Positions 1 through 11,394 of a stretch of DNA of 40,521 bases are shown one piece after another. How positions within the stretch are numbered: position 1 is the first letter of the stretch; each line of letters begins with the position of its first letter. The position numbers were made by a program, and so were the translations under genes. Below the pieces are notes generated by a model, which was not told the origin of the DNA, searched no databases, and saw only the letters and a list, made by a program, of their open reading frames with translations. Source of the stretch: Halioglobus sp. (GTDB lineage: Bacteria; Pseudomonadota; Gammaproteobacteria; Pseudomonadales; Halieaceae); contig JARFQU010000197.1 of assembly GCA_029287595.1 (NCBI GenBank), positions 1 to 40,521 on the forward strand. The letters run 5' to 3'.

Positions 1-222
1 GACGTCGTGCAGCATGGCGGCCATCAGGCTCTGGTGGTCCATGTGCATGTCAGCCAGGATGCCCGCCACTGCCAGAGGGTGGGTTACGTAGGGTTCGCCG
101 CTGCGTCGCAGCTGGCCGAAGTGGGCCTGTTCGGCAAAGAAATAGGCGCGCTTTACCTGGTTGCTCTGTTCGGGGTCGAGGTAAGTGCGCAGTGTGGTAG
201 CAAGGGCATCAATGGTGTGCAT
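1..222 (-). CDS. spoT: Bifunctional (p)ppGpp synthetase/hydrolase SpoT, N-terminal part
   Basis: First 74 codons of a RelA/SpoT family enzyme that makes and degrades the alarmone (p)ppGpp; the rest lies beyond the left edge of the window. The visible part is the beginning of the HD hydrolase domain: the family block [19 protein letters not shown] is at residues 41-59 and the window ends in the metal-binding HD pair (residues 72-73, LHDV). The ATG at 220-222 is the only plausible start because an in-frame TAG lies seven codons upstream; no strong ribosome site is seen. It follows rpoZ on the same strand, the classic gmk-rpoZ-spoT order of gammaproteobacteria. SpoT rather than RelA is inferred from that context and from the hydrolase-type N-terminus. 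Confidence 0.93.
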   Translation of the reverse strand, partial: MHTIDALATTLRTYLDPEQSNQVKRAYFFAEQAHFGQLRRSGEPYVTHPLAVAGILADMHMDHQSLMAAMLHDV

Positions 223-306
223 ATCGCTAATTCGTGATCTCTACCATAGCTGCCCGGGGCTGTGTACAGGGTCTAACAAGGGTTGAACAAGGGAGCAACC
301 GGGCCG

Positions 307-567
307 TTACAGGGCCTCACTGGCCTCCATGACTTCCGCCAGTTCTTCCTCGGCTTCCAGCTCGTCTTCACGAACGAGGATGTCTGCCGTTACCAGGCCT
401 TCGGCAATTTCGCGCAATGCGATAACCGTGGGCTTGTCGGATTCCTCTTGAACCATGGGGTCCTTGCCGCCGGTGGCCATTTGCCGGGCGCGCTTGCTGG
501 CGACCATCACCAGCTCAAAGCGGTTTGCTACATTTTCCAGACAATCTTCAACGGTTACGCGTGCCAT
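307..567 (-). CDS. rpoZ: DNA-directed RNA polymerase omega subunit
   Basis: Omega subunit (86 aa), which helps assemble the beta' subunit into RNA polymerase and, in E. coli, contributes to a ppGpp site. The N-terminus [17 protein letters not shown] and the core VASKRARQM are diagnostic of the family. The frame stays open upstream to an ATG at 649-651, but the start at 565-567 is chosen because the family begins with MARVT and because GGGAAG lies eight bases before it. The tail is acidic ([20 protein letters not shown]). It sits between gmk and spoT on the same strand. A 233-base gap separates it from gmk and contains a TATAAT on its strand, so it may have its own promoter. Confidence 0.96.
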   Translation of the reverse strand: MARVTVEDCLENVANRFELVMVASKRARQMATGGKDPMVQEESDKPTVIALREIAEGLVTADILVREDELEAEEELAEVMEASEAL

Positions 568-800
568 TACTAGATACTTCCCATACTGTTGTGCCATCCG
601 GCCGACATAGGACCGGGGGCGCAGGGTTAAAAAACTGGAGGGGTTCGCCATAAATAACGGGCGATTTGATGCTACCCCGGACCGGGCAGTGGTACTGCGC
701 CGGAGGAACCCTAAATTATACCCTGAATACGGGGGTGTTAGTCCAGCGTGAATAATGTGTGGATTGTACCTTCCCGCCCGCTGACACGGCGGCCTGGAGT
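568..800 (-). promoter_or_regulatory. Intergenic region gmk-rpoZ with candidate rpoZ promoter
   Basis: This 233-base gap carries no convincing gene. On the minus strand it holds a perfect sigma-70 -10 hexamer TATAAT (positions 720 down to 715). The -35 is poor: the best match is TGGACT, 19 bases upstream of the -10. Initiation there would give rpoZ a leader of roughly 140 bases. No riboswitch or attenuator was recognised in that leader. Confidence 0.4.
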
Positions 801-2310
<1,510 letters not shown>

Positions 2311-2435
2311 CGCGCTGGCTGTTAGTCCTTGGGTTCAAGAAGTAATTTTTTCGAGTGTATCAGCTTGCCTGTTGCGCGCACAGGCCAGTGTACTGGCGTA
2401 TACTTGCGCCTCTCACGCGATAGGAAGTTTTAGCA

Positions 2436-3155
2436 ATGGAAAGACCCAGTGGACGCAGCCCCCAGCAACTGCGGGATATCAGTATCACCCGCAATTTTAC
2501 CTGCCATGCAGAGGGGTCCGTGCTGGTCAGCTTTGGTAATACCCGGGTGATCTGTACCGCGTCTGTGGAAAAGGGCGTGCCCAGGTTCATGCGCGGCGAG
2601 GGGCGCGGCTGGGTAACCGCTGAATACGGCATGTTGCCCCGTTCGACGGGTAGCCGTATGGGGCGCGAAGCCAGCCGCGGCAAGCAGGGTGGCCGCACGG
2701 TGGAAATCCAGCGACTGATCGGACGCTCCCTGCGGGCGGCCCTGGACTTGTCCAAGTTGGGGGAAAACACCATTACCATCGACTGTGATGTTATTCAGGC
2801 AGATGGCGGTACCCGTACCGCGTCCATTACCGGCGCCTGCGTCGCCCTGGTGGACGCGATTACCTATCTGCAACGGGAAAAGCTCATCACCGGGGATCCC
2901 CTGCTGCAGATGATTGCCTCGGTCTCAGTGGGGATCTACCAGGGCGTGCCGGTACTGGACCTGGATTATCCCGAAGACTCGGCGGCGGATACGGATATGA
3001 ATGTGATCATGGGCGAAACGGGCGGTTTTATTGAAGTCCAGGGCACCGCTGAGGGCGCCCCTTTTGCCCGCGAGGAGCTGGACGGGATGCTGGATCTGGC
3101 AGCGTCTGGTATTGACGAGCTGATAGCCATACAGAAGGCCGCCCTGGCTTCCTGA
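2436..3155 (+). CDS. rph: Ribonuclease PH
   Basis: Phosphorolytic 3'-5' exoribonuclease that trims the 3' ends of tRNA precursors. The 239-aa length is typical, and the C-terminus is complete, unlike the frameshifted rph of some E. coli K-12 lines. The N-terminus [19 protein letters not shown], the block [11 protein letters not shown] (about 41-51), the basic stretch [25 protein letters not shown] (split here as [13 protein letters not shown] and [12 protein letters not shown]) and the core [18 protein letters not shown] (about 116-133) are all conserved. The ATG at 2436 follows AGGAAG by nine bases. It diverges from yicC, and a TATACT at 2399-2404 is a possible -10. Synteny rph-crc-like-pyrE follows Pseudomonas. 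Confidence 0.97.
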   Translation: MERPSGRSPQQLRDISITRNFTCHAEGSVLVSFGNTRVICTASVEKGVPRFMRGEGRGWVTAEYGMLPRSTGSRMGREASRGKQGGRTVEIQRLIGRSLRAALDLSKLGENTITIDCDVIQADGGTRTASITGACVALVDAITYLQREKLITGDPLLQMIASVSVGIYQGVPVLDLDYPEDSAADTDMNVIMGETGGFIEVQGTAEGAPFAREELDGMLDLAASGIDELIAIQKAALAS

Positions 3156-3276
3156 CCGGGGAGAGAGAGGCCCATGGCTGCACCGCAGTAGAGCATTTAG
3201 GCCAGCGGGCGAAAAGGATTCCCCGGCCAGTGCCGATAGCGGGAAAAACCCTGGAATGACGAGGTCGAAAACTGAG

Positions 3277-4041
3277 CTACAGCTCGATATCGTAGTCCAT
3301 GATCACCGGCGCGTGGCTGGAGAACACTTTGCTCTTGTAGATCGCGCCGTAGTCCACGGTATATTTCAGGCCCTGGGAGATCACGTGGTAGTCCGTGCGC
3401 CAGCCATTGCTTTCCTGGCTCCCGTCGGGCCACCAGCTGAACTCGTCCTGGTCTGAGTTGATTTCCCGGAAGGCATCCACATAGCCTGACTCCAGCAATT
3501 CGCTCATCCACTGGCGCTCTTCCGCCAGGAAGCCCGAGGTGGTGCTGTTACTCTCGGTGTCCTGCACGTCAGCGGCGGTGTGGGCAATGTTCCAGTTGCC
3601 GCAGATGATGAATTCCCGGCGTTTGTTACGCACTTTCTGCAGGTGATTGGCGAACAACTCAAAAAACTCGTTCTTGCGACCTTGCTGCTCCTCGTTGTCC
3701 TGTTCGGCCCCGGGTGCCAACAGGCAGGCGACACTCAGGTTTTCATAATCGGCCTGAATATAGCGCCCCTCCATGTCGAAATCGGCGAAGCCCAGACCGG
3801 TCATGATAGCCTTGGGCAATTGGCGGCAATAAATTGCGACACCATTGGCCTTGCCGTCGATATCGTCGAAGAAATAGGCGTTGTATTCTTCCGGAAAAAA
3901 CAGTTGGTCCTGCAGGTCGTATTCCGAGCACTGCAGGTCCTGGATGCAGATGAAGTCCGCGTCCTGCTCTTTCAGCCAGTCGTAAAATCCTTTTTCCGCG
4001 GCATTTTTAATACCGTCGGCACTGAAACTGATGATCCTCAT
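3277..4041 (-). CDS. crc: Crc-like, probably catalytically inactive exonuclease III family protein
   Basis: A 254-aa member of the exonuclease III/endonuclease-exonuclease-phosphatase fold. Several ExoIII catalytic positions are changed: the N7 equivalent is S7, E34 is D35, Y109 falls in CLLAPG (Leu), D151 is N149 (CGNWN) and D258 is S242 (SSHAP). N151, D217 and H243 remain. Such losses mark Pseudomonas Crc, which has no nuclease activity and works with Hfq to block translation of catabolic mRNAs. The gene also sits between rph and pyrE, exactly where Pseudomonas keeps crc, and shares Crc-like blocks such as FSWWPD and HAPVIMDY. Because some catalytic residues persist, it seems intermediate between ExoIII and Crc. 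The Crc function is inference; it could instead be a weak nuclease. It diverges from pyrE. Confidence 0.72.
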   Translation of the reverse strand: MRIISFSADGIKNAAEKGFYDWLKEQDADFICIQDLQCSEYDLQDQLFFPEEYNAYFFDDIDGKANGVAIYCRQLPKAIMTGLGFADFDMEGRYIQADYENLSVACLLAPGAEQDNEEQQGRKNEFFELFANHLQKVRNKRREFIICGNWNIAHTAADVQDTESNSTTSGFLAEERQWMSELLESGYVDAFREINSDQDEFSWWPDGSQESNGWRTDYHVISQGLKYTVDYGAIYKSKVFSSHAPVIMDYDIEL

Positions 4042-4306
4042 TCATAGCCCCTTGGCATGAGAGCATGTATGATATTGCGGCCTCGGGGACGCAGTATCTT
4101 GTGTATATCCCGGCGCCCGGGTAAGGTCGTCCAAAATATAAAATCCGATAATGAAAGCGTCAGATTGCGCCACTACTCATTATGGTATTGCCCGGAAAGT
4201 ACTGCCTGCGGCAAATTCTTTTATCTCAGCGTGGCGTGCACCAGACTGCGTATTCTATATTGGAATCTGCGGAATACAATGCCTCGTTTAAGGATCAGAT
4301 AATCTC
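4042..4306. promoter_or_regulatory. Divergent intergenic region between the crc-like gene and pyrE
   Basis: This 265-base AT-richer stretch must hold the promoters of both flanking genes. TATTCT and TATATT (around 4251-4261) are candidate -10 elements for pyrE, but I see no matching -35. I found no clear hairpin followed by a T-run of the kind used for pyrimidine attenuation. There is an A-rich patch around 4132-4158. No small gene is supported. Confidence 0.4.
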
Positions 4307-4951
4307 ATGCAAGCCTATCAAAGCGAATTCATAGCACTGGCCAGACAATACGATGTATTGAAGTTCGGCGAATTTACCCTCAAATCGGGCCGTATAAGCC
4401 CCTATTTCTTCAATGCCGGCGCGTTCAACAGCGGTCGCGCCCTGGCGGCGCTGGGCCGCTGTTATGCCCAGCGTATCGTGGATTCCGGGGTGCAGTTTGA
4501 TGTCCTGCTGGGGCCGGCCTACAAGGGAATCCCCCTGGTCAGTGCCACCGTGGTTGCGCTGGCCGAGCATCACCGCCTGGACGCTCCCTTTGCCTATAAC
4601 CGCAAGGAAGCCAAGGACCATGGTGAGGGCGGCATGCTGGTGGGGGCTCCCCTGCGGGGGCGGGTGCTGGTGATTGATGATGTAATCACCGCGGGGACGG
4701 CAGTGCGCGAGGTGATCACCCTGATCGAGGGTGCCGAGGCAGAGTTGGCGGGGGTAGTGATAGGGCTGAATCGTCAGGAGAGGGGCGCGGGAGAGCTGTC
4801 CGCCGTGCAGGAGGTGGAGCAGTCCAGCGGCGCCCCCGTACTCAGTATTGTTGATATGGGCCATATCATCGAATACCTGGAGGCATCCGGGGGCGGCCCG
4901 GCGGGGGCTCTGCAGGGCATGCAGGCGTACCGGGAGCGCTACGGCGTCTGA
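4307..4951 (+). CDS. pyrE: Orotate phosphoribosyltransferase
   Basis: Converts orotate and PRPP to orotidine 5'-phosphate in UMP synthesis; it acts as a cytoplasmic dimer. The 214-aa protein shows [16 protein letters not shown] (about 23-38), the flexible catalytic loop [13 protein letters not shown] (about 97-109), and the PRPP-binding motif [13 protein letters not shown] (about 120-132). Start ATG 4307; an AAGGA lies rather far upstream (12-base spacing), so translation initiation may be weak. It is followed after 30 bases by a secreted DUF4124-like gene on the same strand. Confidence 0.97.
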   Translation: MQAYQSEFIALARQYDVLKFGEFTLKSGRISPYFFNAGAFNSGRALAALGRCYAQRIVDSGVQFDVLLGPAYKGIPLVSATVVALAEHHRLDAPFAYNRKEAKDHGEGGMLVGAPLRGRVLVIDDVITAGTAVREVITLIEGAEAELAGVVIGLNRQERGAGELSAVQEVEQSSGAPVLSIVDMGHIIEYLEASGGGPAGALQGMQAYRERYGV

Positions 4952-4981
4952 GTTGTGCACAGTGTGCCCAGGCCCTATAGT

Positions 4982-5653
4982 ATGCCCATGATGTCTCGAT
5001 CCGCTCCAACCGCTTTATTGGTCATTGCCGCCCTGCTTTCGGGCCTGTCTCAAGTCGCCCTCAGCCGCGATCTCTATCGCTATTACGATGGTGAGGGCAA
5101 GATGGTGATTGATTACCGCGTTCCCGCCGAGTATGCCGGCGCCGGCTACGAGGTACTCAATGAAGACGGTGTTGTCATCAAGGTGGTGCCAAGAGAGCTG
5201 ACGGAGGAAGAAAAGCAGCAGCGTAATGCGCTGGAAATTCAGCAGGCGGCGGCGGAGGCGGAGCAGGAGCGCCTGCGCAAATGGGACGAATCCCTGCTGC
5301 TGCGCTACAGCACTATTGCCGATATTGAAGATATGCGGGAGCGATCCCTGCGTGACCTGCGCATCCGCGTGAGTATTCTCAAGAGCAACAGGCGCTCATT
5401 AAAGCAGCAGGTGGAAAACTACCAGTCCCAGGCGGCGGACCTGGAGCGCAGAGGCCAGGAAGTGGATGTGGATCGCTTGCAGGCTATCGAGGAATTGCAG
5501 CGGGAAATTGCGGCTACTGATCGGGCCATTGCTGAGCGGCAGCGCGAAATTCAGGAAGTGTCCGCCGGTTACCAGGCCGATATAGAGCGCTTTGCACAGT
5601 TACTTGAGGTAGTCGAACTGCGCCGCTCCATGCTGGCACAGGATAGAAAGTAG
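4982..5653 (+). CDS. Secreted DUF4124-like coiled-coil protein
   Basis: A hypothetical envelope protein of about 223 aa. It has a signal peptide (SAPTALLVIAALLSGLSQVALS, split as SAPTALLVIA and ALLSGLSQVALS, then RD), followed by a DUF4124-type segment with the typical start LYRYYDGEGKMVIDY. The rest, from about residue 70, is a long Glu/Gln/Arg-rich coiled coil. Start choice is uncertain: ATG codons at 4982, 4988 and 4991 are possible, and a GTG at 4955 extends the frame. 4982 is preferred because AGG lies nine bases upstream. Function is unknown; a periplasmic structural or scaffolding role is only a guess. It converges with slmA, whose stop is ten bases away. Confidence 0.75.
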   Translation: MPMMSRSAPTALLVIAALLSGLSQVALSRDLYRYYDGEGKMVIDYRVPAEYAGAGYEVLNEDGVVIKVVPRELTEEEKQQRNALEIQQAAAEAEQERLRKWDESLLLRYSTIADIEDMRERSLRDLRIRVSILKSNRRSLKQQVENYQSQAADLERRGQEVDVDRLQAIEELQREIAATDRAIAERQREIQEVSAGYQADIERFAQLLEVVELRRSMLAQDRK

Positions 5654-5663
5654 ACCCGCCGTT

Positions 5664-6299
5664 TTAACTGACGTAGGTGGACGCCTGACCCGCTACAGGC
5701 TGGCTGACTGCCTCGCGGAAAAACCCCCCAATGAGCAATTCCCACTGCTGTGCCCAGTCTGCGGTCGGCGGGCGCTGGAAGTCACTGCGCACGTATTGTG
5801 AAATACGCCCCTCCGCCGTGGCCATCAACAGGTTGGCAGCGGCGGGCAGGGGAATCACCGGGCGCAGGCCCTCGCGCATCTCGGCCTCGCGAATCACCTG
5901 CTTCAATTGAGTTTCAAATCGATCGAATAACTGCGCCACGCGTTGGTGCAGTCGCTCCGCCTCCCCCGCCAGCGCATCGCCGGTGAGAATACGGGTAATT
6001 CCCGGGTTGCGCTCGGTGAAAGCCAGCAACAACATAAGCATTTTTTCACAGCGCGCCGCTGCCGCCTGCTCCTCGTTGAGAATGATATTGATCCGGCTGA
6101 ACAGGGTTTCCTCGATGAATTCGATCAGGCCTTCAAACATCTTGGACTTGCTGGGGAAGTGGCGATACAGGGCAGCTTCAGAAACGCCCACCTGCCTTGC
6201 CAGGCCAGCCGTGGTAATCCGGTTGCCGGGATTTGCTTCCAGCATCTGGGCGAGTGCTTCCAGAATCTGCTGGCGGCGTTGGGATTTACGGGGCGGCAT
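5664..6299 (-). CDS. slmA: Nucleoid occlusion factor SlmA (TetR family)
   Basis: A 211-aa TetR-fold DNA-binding protein. SlmA binds specific chromosomal sites and, when bound, antagonises FtsZ polymerisation so that the septum does not form over the nucleoid. The N-terminal helix-turn-helix is at about residues 27-50 ([21 protein letters not shown]), with [20 protein letters not shown] after it, both strongly SlmA-like. The central region [15 protein letters not shown] is also a family hallmark. It lies downstream of argB, the same neighbourhood as in Pseudomonas. The proline/alanine C-terminal tail ([14 protein letters not shown]) is not conserved. Confidence 0.93.
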   Translation of the reverse strand: MPPRKSQRRQQILEALAQMLEANPGNRITTAGLARQVGVSEAALYRHFPSKSKMFEGLIEFIEETLFSRINIILNEEQAAAARCEKMLMLLLAFTERNPGITRILTGDALAGEAERLHQRVAQLFDRFETQLKQVIREAEMREGLRPVIPLPAAANLLMATAEGRISQYVRSDFQRPPTADWAQQWELLIGGFFREAVSQPVAGQASTYVS

Positions 6300-6397
6300 G
6301 GCAATCCATGGTGAGTCGCATTACGGCCAATGCTAGCGATTACCTGCTAAGGCTGCAATAAGTGTTGCACATATGATAAAGATATTTTTCGGATTTC

Positions 6398-7345
<948 letters not shown>

Positions 7346-9964
7346 CTAAAAATTCAATTGCAGGTCGGGATCTACAAGCCCGATCTGTGCGCGAAACTCC
7401 GCCTGTATAGCCTCCAGCGACTCCTCTGAGTCCGCCTCAAAGCGCGCCGTCAGCGCCGGCCCGGTATTGGAGGCGCGCACCAGGCCCCAGCCCTCGGCGA
7501 AGTCCACCCTGATACCGTCCATAGTGTTGACCTTGCCGGTGGAGAAGTCTGTGTTGTTGACAATTTTATCCATCAACTGGAATTTCTCCTCTTCCGGCAC
7601 GGGAATCAGGATCTCCGGTGTATTGCAGCTTACCGGAAAGTCCGCCAGCGCCTCGTCCAGGCTGTTGCCATGGGTACTCAATATCTCCGCCAGTCGGCCG
7701 GCGGCATACATGCCGTCATCGAAGCCATACCAGCGCTCGCCAAAGAACATATGCCCGGAGAATTCACCGCCCAGCAGGGCGCCGGTCTCGGCCATTTTTT
7801 CCTTCATAAAAGCGTGGCCGGTCTTCCATAATACCGGTCTGCCGCCGTGCCGGGTAATCAGCTTGGTCAGGTTGCGGCTGCATTTCACATCGAATACCAC
7901 GTCCGCGCCCGGATTGCGCGAAACCACATCCTGGGCGTAAATCATCAACAGCAGGTCCGAGCGCACGATGCGGCCACTGGGAGTCACAACCGCCAGTCGG
8001 TCGCCGTCGCCGTCAAAGGCCACCCCAAAGTCCGCCTTCTGCTCCTGTACCACGCGAACCAGGTCTGCCAGGTTGTCCTCGTTGCTGGTATCCGGCGGGT
8101 GGTTGGGGAAGGTGCCATCCACCTCGCAGTGCAGCGGGACCACCTCGCAGCCCAGATCCTCGAACAGTTGTGGCGCTATACGTCCAGTGGCCCCGTTCCC
8201 TGCATCGATGACGATTTTCAGTGGTACCGCGATGGCAATATCGTGCAGGACTTCTTCCATGTAGGCGGGCACGATATTTTCCCGGATCATCCTGCCATTG
8301 CCCGTGCTGAAGTCCTGTTCGATGATGCGATTGCGTATCTGCTGAATCCCGCCGGCCGCGATGGTCTGCTGGTTAAGCACGATTTTGAAGCCGTTATAAT
8401 CTCCCGGGTTGTGGCTGCCGGTTACCATGACGCCGGACTTACAGCTCAGGTGTCTGGTGGCGAAATACAGCAGGGGTGTAGGAACCAGGTCAATATCGAT
8501 AACATCGCGGCCACTTTCCATAAGTGACCTGATCAGTGCCGACTTGATGCGCGGACTGGATAGGCGCCCGTCACAACCCACCGCCAGGGTTTGTTCGCCC
8601 ATGTCTTCGGCAATAGTGCCAATTGCCCTGCCGATATTAGCTACCAGCTCATCGGTAAGCTCGGATTCGGCTTTGCCGCGAATATCGTAGGCGCGGAAAA
8701 CATGTTCGGGCAGGTTCGAGATAGCCGCGCCGCCACTGTCTTCCAACGCTACACCGCCAGCGAGGTCCAACTCCAGCGTTTCCTCGCCATCATCCAGCAT
8801 GGTGGTGGACTGGAACATCGGGTTGGTCAGCTCCGACTCCTTGCCCATAAAGTCCTCCTGTACCTCCGCCACCGGCAGCGAGGTAGACGATGGTGCGCCG
8901 CTGCTCTGGCGCAAGGTGCGCAGGGTGGCCCGGCGCAGCTGCCTGGCGACGCCCACCAGCTCGGGTATGGAGAGTTCCAGCGGAGTTTTTCTATCTGCGG
9001 CGGAAATTGCCCGGTTGATTTCGTTGTCCAGTTTGCGCGGGAACCGCCAGAGGAACAGCACTATTACACATAGCACCGCGATGACGGACAGGGCCAGTAC
9101 CGCGTACAGTGGCCACGGCGGGATAGCCAGCGTTTCCAGTAAGCCCCGCGACGGTGTAAACGCCACCTGCCAGGGCGTTTCGGGAATGCTGGCGCGTTGG
9201 GTGTAGTCACTGCCATCACCGCTGCCGGCAAAGGCGATGATATTGGTACTGGCGGTGCCGGAAGAGCCGCTGTAGGTCTGCTCTACGGCAAATTTTCCGG
9301 CCGCGGTGTCCAGGGACTTGAGATGGCTGGCGATCTGCTCGTTGTCCAGGGTAATGATGATTACCGCCTTGCGATCCGCTATGCGCGGGTGCGTGACCAG
9401 GGCGGTCATGGATGTCATCCAGCGATTCTCAAATTTGTAAGCCTCGGGCTGGGTTTGTTGATCCATGCTGGTACGCCTGACCAGGTCCACTTCGATGTGG
9501 TTGCGCAGGCCGTTGTCCCCGCCCTCGATCTCTGCGGTACCCATGTCGCCAATGGTGACGATTCTCAGGCTGATGACCTCCGGGAAATAATCCAGCATGG
9601 CCTTTTCGACCAGGTCGATGTCGCCCCGGTCCTGGCTGGCAATGGCCGACAGTGCCAGGGGCGAACCGGCGGCACTGTAGATGCGGGCCTTCAAGCGGGT
9701 CATCAGGTGGTGAATATTGGTTGCCTGTTGGGTGGCGAAGGACAGTGCCACGCGCTCGATTTGTTGTGTCTGCAGGGCGGGTTCCCGCAGCAGCACCAGA
9801 TAGCTGAACCCCAGGGCGAGCGGCACCACAGCCGCCAGCAAAGCGCTGAAGGCGATGGCCTTTAATGCGTTACCTTTGGCGACGATGCCCTGGGGGCTGC
9901 CCGCCGGTTGGCCACCGCCTTTCCCTTTTGGCTTGTCCTTTTTATTTTTCTTGAGTTTCAGCAT
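7346..9964 (-). CDS. algC: Membrane-anchored phosphomannomutase/phosphoglucomutase (AlgC type)
   Basis: An 872-aa protein that joins a membrane sensor-like N-terminus to a complete phosphohexomutase. Residues about 33-58 and 284-309 are transmembrane helices flanking a periplasmic domain of some 225 residues, possibly Cache-like. A cytoplasmic linker leads to the enzyme, which starts near residue 418 (HVFRAYDIRGKAESELTDE). The phosphoserine is S517 in TGSHNPGDYNGFK; the metal site is DGDGDR; the sugar loop is GGEFSGHMFF. AlgC interconverts mannose- and glucose-1/6-phosphates for LPS and exopolysaccharide. Pseudomonas algC has the same long form (868 aa). The start is a lysine-rich N-terminus (MLKLKKNKKDKPKGKGGG), consistent with the positive-inside rule. 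Confidence 0.93.
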   Translation of the reverse strand: MLKLKKNKKDKPKGKGGGQPAGSPQGIVAKGNALKAIAFSALLAAVVPLALGFSYLVLLREPALQTQQIERVALSFATQQATNIHHLMTRLKARIYSAAGSPLALSAIASQDRGDIDLVEKAMLDYFPEVISLRIVTIGDMGTAEIEGGDNGLRNHIEVDLVRRTSMDQQTQPEAYKFENRWMTSMTALVTHPRIADRKAVIIITLDNEQIASHLKSLDTAAGKFAVEQTYSGSSGTASTNIIAFAGSGDGSDYTQRASIPETPWQVAFTPSRGLLETLAIPPWPLYAVLALSVIAVLCVIVLFLWRFPRKLDNEINRAISAADRKTPLELSIPELVGVARQLRRATLRTLRQSSGAPSSTSLPVAEVQEDFMGKESELTNPMFQSTTMLDDGEETLELDLAGGVALEDSGGAAISNLPEHVFRAYDIRGKAESELTDELVANIGRAIGTIAEDMGEQTLAVGCDGRLSSPRIKSALIRSLMESGRDVIDIDLVPTPLLYFATRHLSCKSGVMVTGSHNPGDYNGFKIVLNQQTIAAGGIQQIRNRIIEQDFSTGNGRMIRENIVPAYMEEVLHDIAIAVPLKIVIDAGNGATGRIAPQLFEDLGCEVVPLHCEVDGTFPNHPPDTSNEDNLADLVRVVQEQKADFGVAFDGDGDRLAVVTPSGRIVRSDLLLMIYAQDVVSRNPGADVVFDVKCSRNLTKLITRHGGRPVLWKTGHAFMKEKMAETGALLGGEFSGHMFFGERWYGFDDGMYAAGRLAEILSTHGNSLDEALADFPVSCNTPEILIPVPEEEKFQLMDKIVNNTDFSTGKVNTMDGIRVDFAEGWGLVRASNTGPALTARFEADSEESLEAIQAEFRAQIGLVDPDLQLNF

Positions 9965-10099
9965 CCGGGTCGTCGATTTGCAGGTGTGTTCAGGTAGCGC
10001 TAATCATATTACGGGGCGGCATTGACTTAAATGCACCACGCTTCTTTTATTGGCAACTTACCATATTGATCCTTCGCCGCCCCCAGGCCGCCGTTGCGC

Positions 10100-11293
10100 T
10101 CAGCGTTGGATCTTTGCGATCAGCTCAATGATATGGCGGGCGATGCTGTCCTTGCTGGCGCGTGGCAACGCCTGTTCCCCACCCGACCACAGCACTGTGG
10201 CCGCATTGTGCTCGCTATTGAAGCCTATGGAGGGGTCGGAAACGTCATTGGCAACGATCATATCCAGACCCTTGCGTTGCATTTTGTCCCTGGCGTAGGA
10301 CAGCACTTCATTGGTCTCCGCCGCGAAACCCACGGTAAACGGCCGGTTTTCGCTTTCCGCCACTGCTGTGACGATATCCGGGTTGCGCACCAATTGCAGG
10401 GTAACTTGCTCCGGACCCTTCTTGATCTTCTGTTGCTCCATCGTCGCCGGGCGATAGTCGGCTACCGCCGCGCAGGCGATGAAGATGTCGCATTCCTTTA
10501 GTAAGGCGAGGCTCTGGTCCAGCATCTCGTTGGCACTCTCCACTGGCAGGTGGCGCACTTTGTCCGGCACGGTTAAAGCCACGGGGCCGCTGACAACAGT
10601 AGTATGGGCGCCCGCCTCCGCCGCCGCCCTGGCAAGCGCATAGCCCATCTTGCCCGAGCTGTGGTTTGAAATGTAGCGAACCGGGTCCAGGGCCTCCCGG
10701 GTGGGACCTGCGGTGATGACCACACGCTTGCCAGCCAACAGGCCGCTCTGGAACAGGCTGGCCGCCGCCGCCGCGATAACCGCAGGCTGCTCCATACGGC
10801 CCGGGCCAATATCCCCGCAGGCCTGTTCGCCACTGGCTGGGCCCACCAGGTGCACGCCGCGCCGCGACAGAGTGGCAATATTGTCTGTGGTCGCCGGGTC
10901 CAGCCACATTTGCTGGTTCATGGCCGGAGCAACCAGCAGTGGCGCGGCTGTGGCCAGCGCCGCAGTGGTTAGCAGGTCGTCAGCCCGGCCCGCTACCAGC
11001 CGGGCCAGCACGTCAGCGGTGGCCGGCGCAATCAGCAGCAGGTCTGCCCAACGCGCCAGCTCGATATGACCCATGCCCTGCTCCGCCTCGGCATCCAATA
11101 ACTGGGTGTGGACCGGGTTTCCGGAGAGCGCCTGCAGGGTCAGGGGAGTGATGAACTCCATCGCGCCCTGGGTCATGATGACACGCACGTTGGCGCCCTG
11201 CTCCTGCAACTGCCTGATCAGTTCCGCTGATTTGTAGGCCGCAATGCCGCCGGTTACCCCCAGCAGTACATTGCGATTAAAAAGATGTGCCAT
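10100..11293 (-). CDS. coaBC: Bifunctional phosphopantothenoylcysteine decarboxylase / phosphopantothenate-cysteine ligase
   Basis: Catalyses two consecutive steps of coenzyme A synthesis. The N-terminal CoaC half is an FMN flavoprotein: GVTGGIAAYKSAELIR (about 12-27), the active-site His in GHIELARWAD, and PAMNQQMW. The C-terminal CoaB half begins near residue 187 with GKRVVITAGPTREALDPVRYISN and carries FIACAAVADYRP and the KIKKG lysine motif. The start is taken as the ATG at 11291-11293 (397 aa), preceded by GGCAGG; an upstream TTG would add four residues. In Pseudomonas coaBC is followed by dut and algC; here dut is absent and algC follows after 135 bases. It diverges from radC. Confidence 0.96.
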   Translation of the reverse strand: MAHLFNRNVLLGVTGGIAAYKSAELIRQLQEQGANVRVIMTQGAMEFITPLTLQALSGNPVHTQLLDAEAEQGMGHIELARWADLLLIAPATADVLARLVAGRADDLLTTAALATAAPLLVAPAMNQQMWLDPATTDNIATLSRRGVHLVGPASGEQACGDIGPGRMEQPAVIAAAAASLFQSGLLAGKRVVITAGPTREALDPVRYISNHSSGKMGYALARAAAEAGAHTTVVSGPVALTVPDKVRHLPVESANEMLDQSLALLKECDIFIACAAVADYRPATMEQQKIKKGPEQVTLQLVRNPDIVTAVAESENRPFTVGFAAETNEVLSYARDKMQRKGLDMIVANDVSDPSIGFNSEHNAATVLWSGGEQALPRASKDSIARHIIELIAKIQR

Positions 11294-11394
11294 TTGCCTG
11301 CCCAAATTGGGAAAATAGCGTTAAGGGGAGGGAAAGATACCACCACCTCGCGGCATTTGACACTGTGCGGGCGAGGGGCTCAAGGAGGAGCGCT

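Noticed and set aside
568-651. 28-residue N-terminal extension of omega
   Set aside because: The frame is open, but no ribosome site precedes that ATG, while GGGAAG precedes the start that matches the family.
11357-11362. Perfect TTGACA before radC
   Set aside because: No -10-like hexamer at 16-18 bases downstream; chance match.
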